Positions 58,964 to 59,280 of a DNA stretch of 59,280 nt are shown one piece after another. Source of the stretch: Prevotella sp. UBA2742. Lineage in GTDB: Bacteria; Bacteroidota; Bacteroidia; Bacteroidales; Bacteroidaceae. The stretch covers positions 32,237 through 91,516 of the forward strand of contig DEJS01000002.1 of the NCBI GenBank assembly GCA_002353485.1, read 5' to 3'. How positions within the stretch are numbered: position 1 is the first letter of the stretch; each line of letters opens with the position of its first letter. The notes beneath the pieces are model-generated. The model was given only the letters and a program-made list of their open reading frames with translations, searched no databases and was not told the origin of the DNA. Made by a program: the position numbers and the translations under genes.

Positions 58964-59240
58964 AAATCAGGATTTTGTCACGATCGGCACTCTTACGGGC
59001 AAACGGTAGTAAGCCCTTTACTGTTACTAAATCGACATCAATGTGTAGCAAGTCTTGAAGGTCGAGGTGCATGCCACTCAATTTAAACAGACCTACAGAT
59101 TGTTCAGGCTGTATCAGTATGTCTATGTCCGAGTTTTCTGTCTGCTCGCCTCGTGCATAGGAGCCAAAAATCCAAGCCTTCACGACGGGTTGCGTCTTGA
59201 AGTAATCAACGATTTGCTGGGTTATTGCTTGGTAACTCAT
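58947..59240 (-). CDS. MNT-type nucleotidyltransferase (MntA-like antitoxin)
   Basis: A 97-residue minimal nucleotidyltransferase with the signature GSYARGEQTENSDIDILI (two Asp of the metal site) and a third Asp in DVDLVTV. Such proteins pair with HEPN toxins (HepT); the MNT part adenylylates or otherwise neutralises the RNase. The downstream partner frame here is truncated. The start at 59240 is near the window edge, and an upstream promoter would lie outside or in the last 40 bp. Confidence 0.88.
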   Translation of the reverse strand: MSYQAITQQIVDYFKTQPVVKAWIFGSYARGEQTENSDIDILIQPEQSVGLFKLSGMHLDLQDLLHIDVDLVTVKGLLPFARKSADRDKILIYERTS

Positions 59241-59280
59241 CGTACTATTTTTGTCTTATTCGTTTGCAAAAATACGAAAA

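Noticed and set aside
1..59280. CRISPR arrays, tRNA, rRNA, insertion sequences and prophage
   Set aside because: No spaced direct repeats of CRISPR size, no cloverleaf sequences and no transposase, integrase or phage structural genes were seen; the tandem repeats found are short and unspaced.

Overview
The window looks like a chromosome segment of a Bacteroidales bacterium, most likely a gut or rumen Prevotella-type organism (Prevotellaceae). The evidence is: Bacteroidota-type promoters (TTTG about 19-20 bp upstream of TAnnTTTG) before several genes; a PorZ-like protein of the type IX secretion system; DUF5686, DUF4254, DUF3108 and GH3-auxin-family proteins typical of the phylum; a BspA-like leucine-rich-repeat surface protein; and a small xylan-type locus like that of rumen Prevotella. 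No rRNA, tRNA, CRISPR array, insertion sequence or prophage was seen. Gene density is high and most genes sit in long same-strand runs.

Layout. (1) 83-14504, minus strand: eleven tightly packed, often overlapping genes, starting with an AraC-type regulator. Then come a GNAT-like acyltransferase, ketosynthase, acyl carrier protein, ApeP-like dehydratase, MMPL/RND exporter, CrtI-like FAD oxidoreductase, LolA-like protein, DUF5686 outer-membrane protein and a heterodimeric ABC exporter. This resembles a compact relative of aryl-polyene/flexirubin loci (a fatty-acid-synthase-like product made, exported and placed in the envelope), but it lacks their aryl-starter genes. It is the best candidate here for an undescribed system. 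(2) 14.6-18.8 kb: ComEC-like membrane protein, HAD hydrolase, PepD dipeptidase, Fic protein. (3) 19-24.7 kb: a DUF6266-like protein, then a mini xylan locus (acetylesterase, GPH symporter, GH43) and an ECF sigma factor. (4) 24.7-35.6 kb, minus strand: CobD-like enzyme and BtuD/FecE-like ATPase, a secreted stand-alone transpeptidase, a PD-(D/E)XK protein, DUF3108, an Ig-like lipoprotein, a GH3-family enzyme, RNase III, FabF and AcpP. (5) 35.8-42.8 kb: pdxB, then plus-strand DUF4254, heptosyltransferase, rubredoxin, ychF, lgt and a TPR sensor kinase. (6) 42.8-53.9 kb: mutS divergent from leuS, a YitT-RdgB fusion, PorZ, a polytopic membrane protein and GtrA. (7) 53.9-59.28 kb: acyltransferase-3, nadA, an AT-rich intergenic region with phased DnaA boxes (candidate origin), a TrmH/SpoU methyltransferase, a repeat- and hairpin-rich spacer, the BspA-like gene and an MNT nucleotidyltransferase with a truncated HEPN-like partner.

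Small-scale structure is notable. There are 11-bp tandem repeats at two distant promoters, 7-bp-periodic repeats (one coding for a 15-residue insert beside the KMSKS loop of LeuRS), a 22-bp promoter duplication at pdxB, and repeated 3'-end modules after the BspA-like gene. All calls come from reading the sequence and translations by eye; no database search was run.
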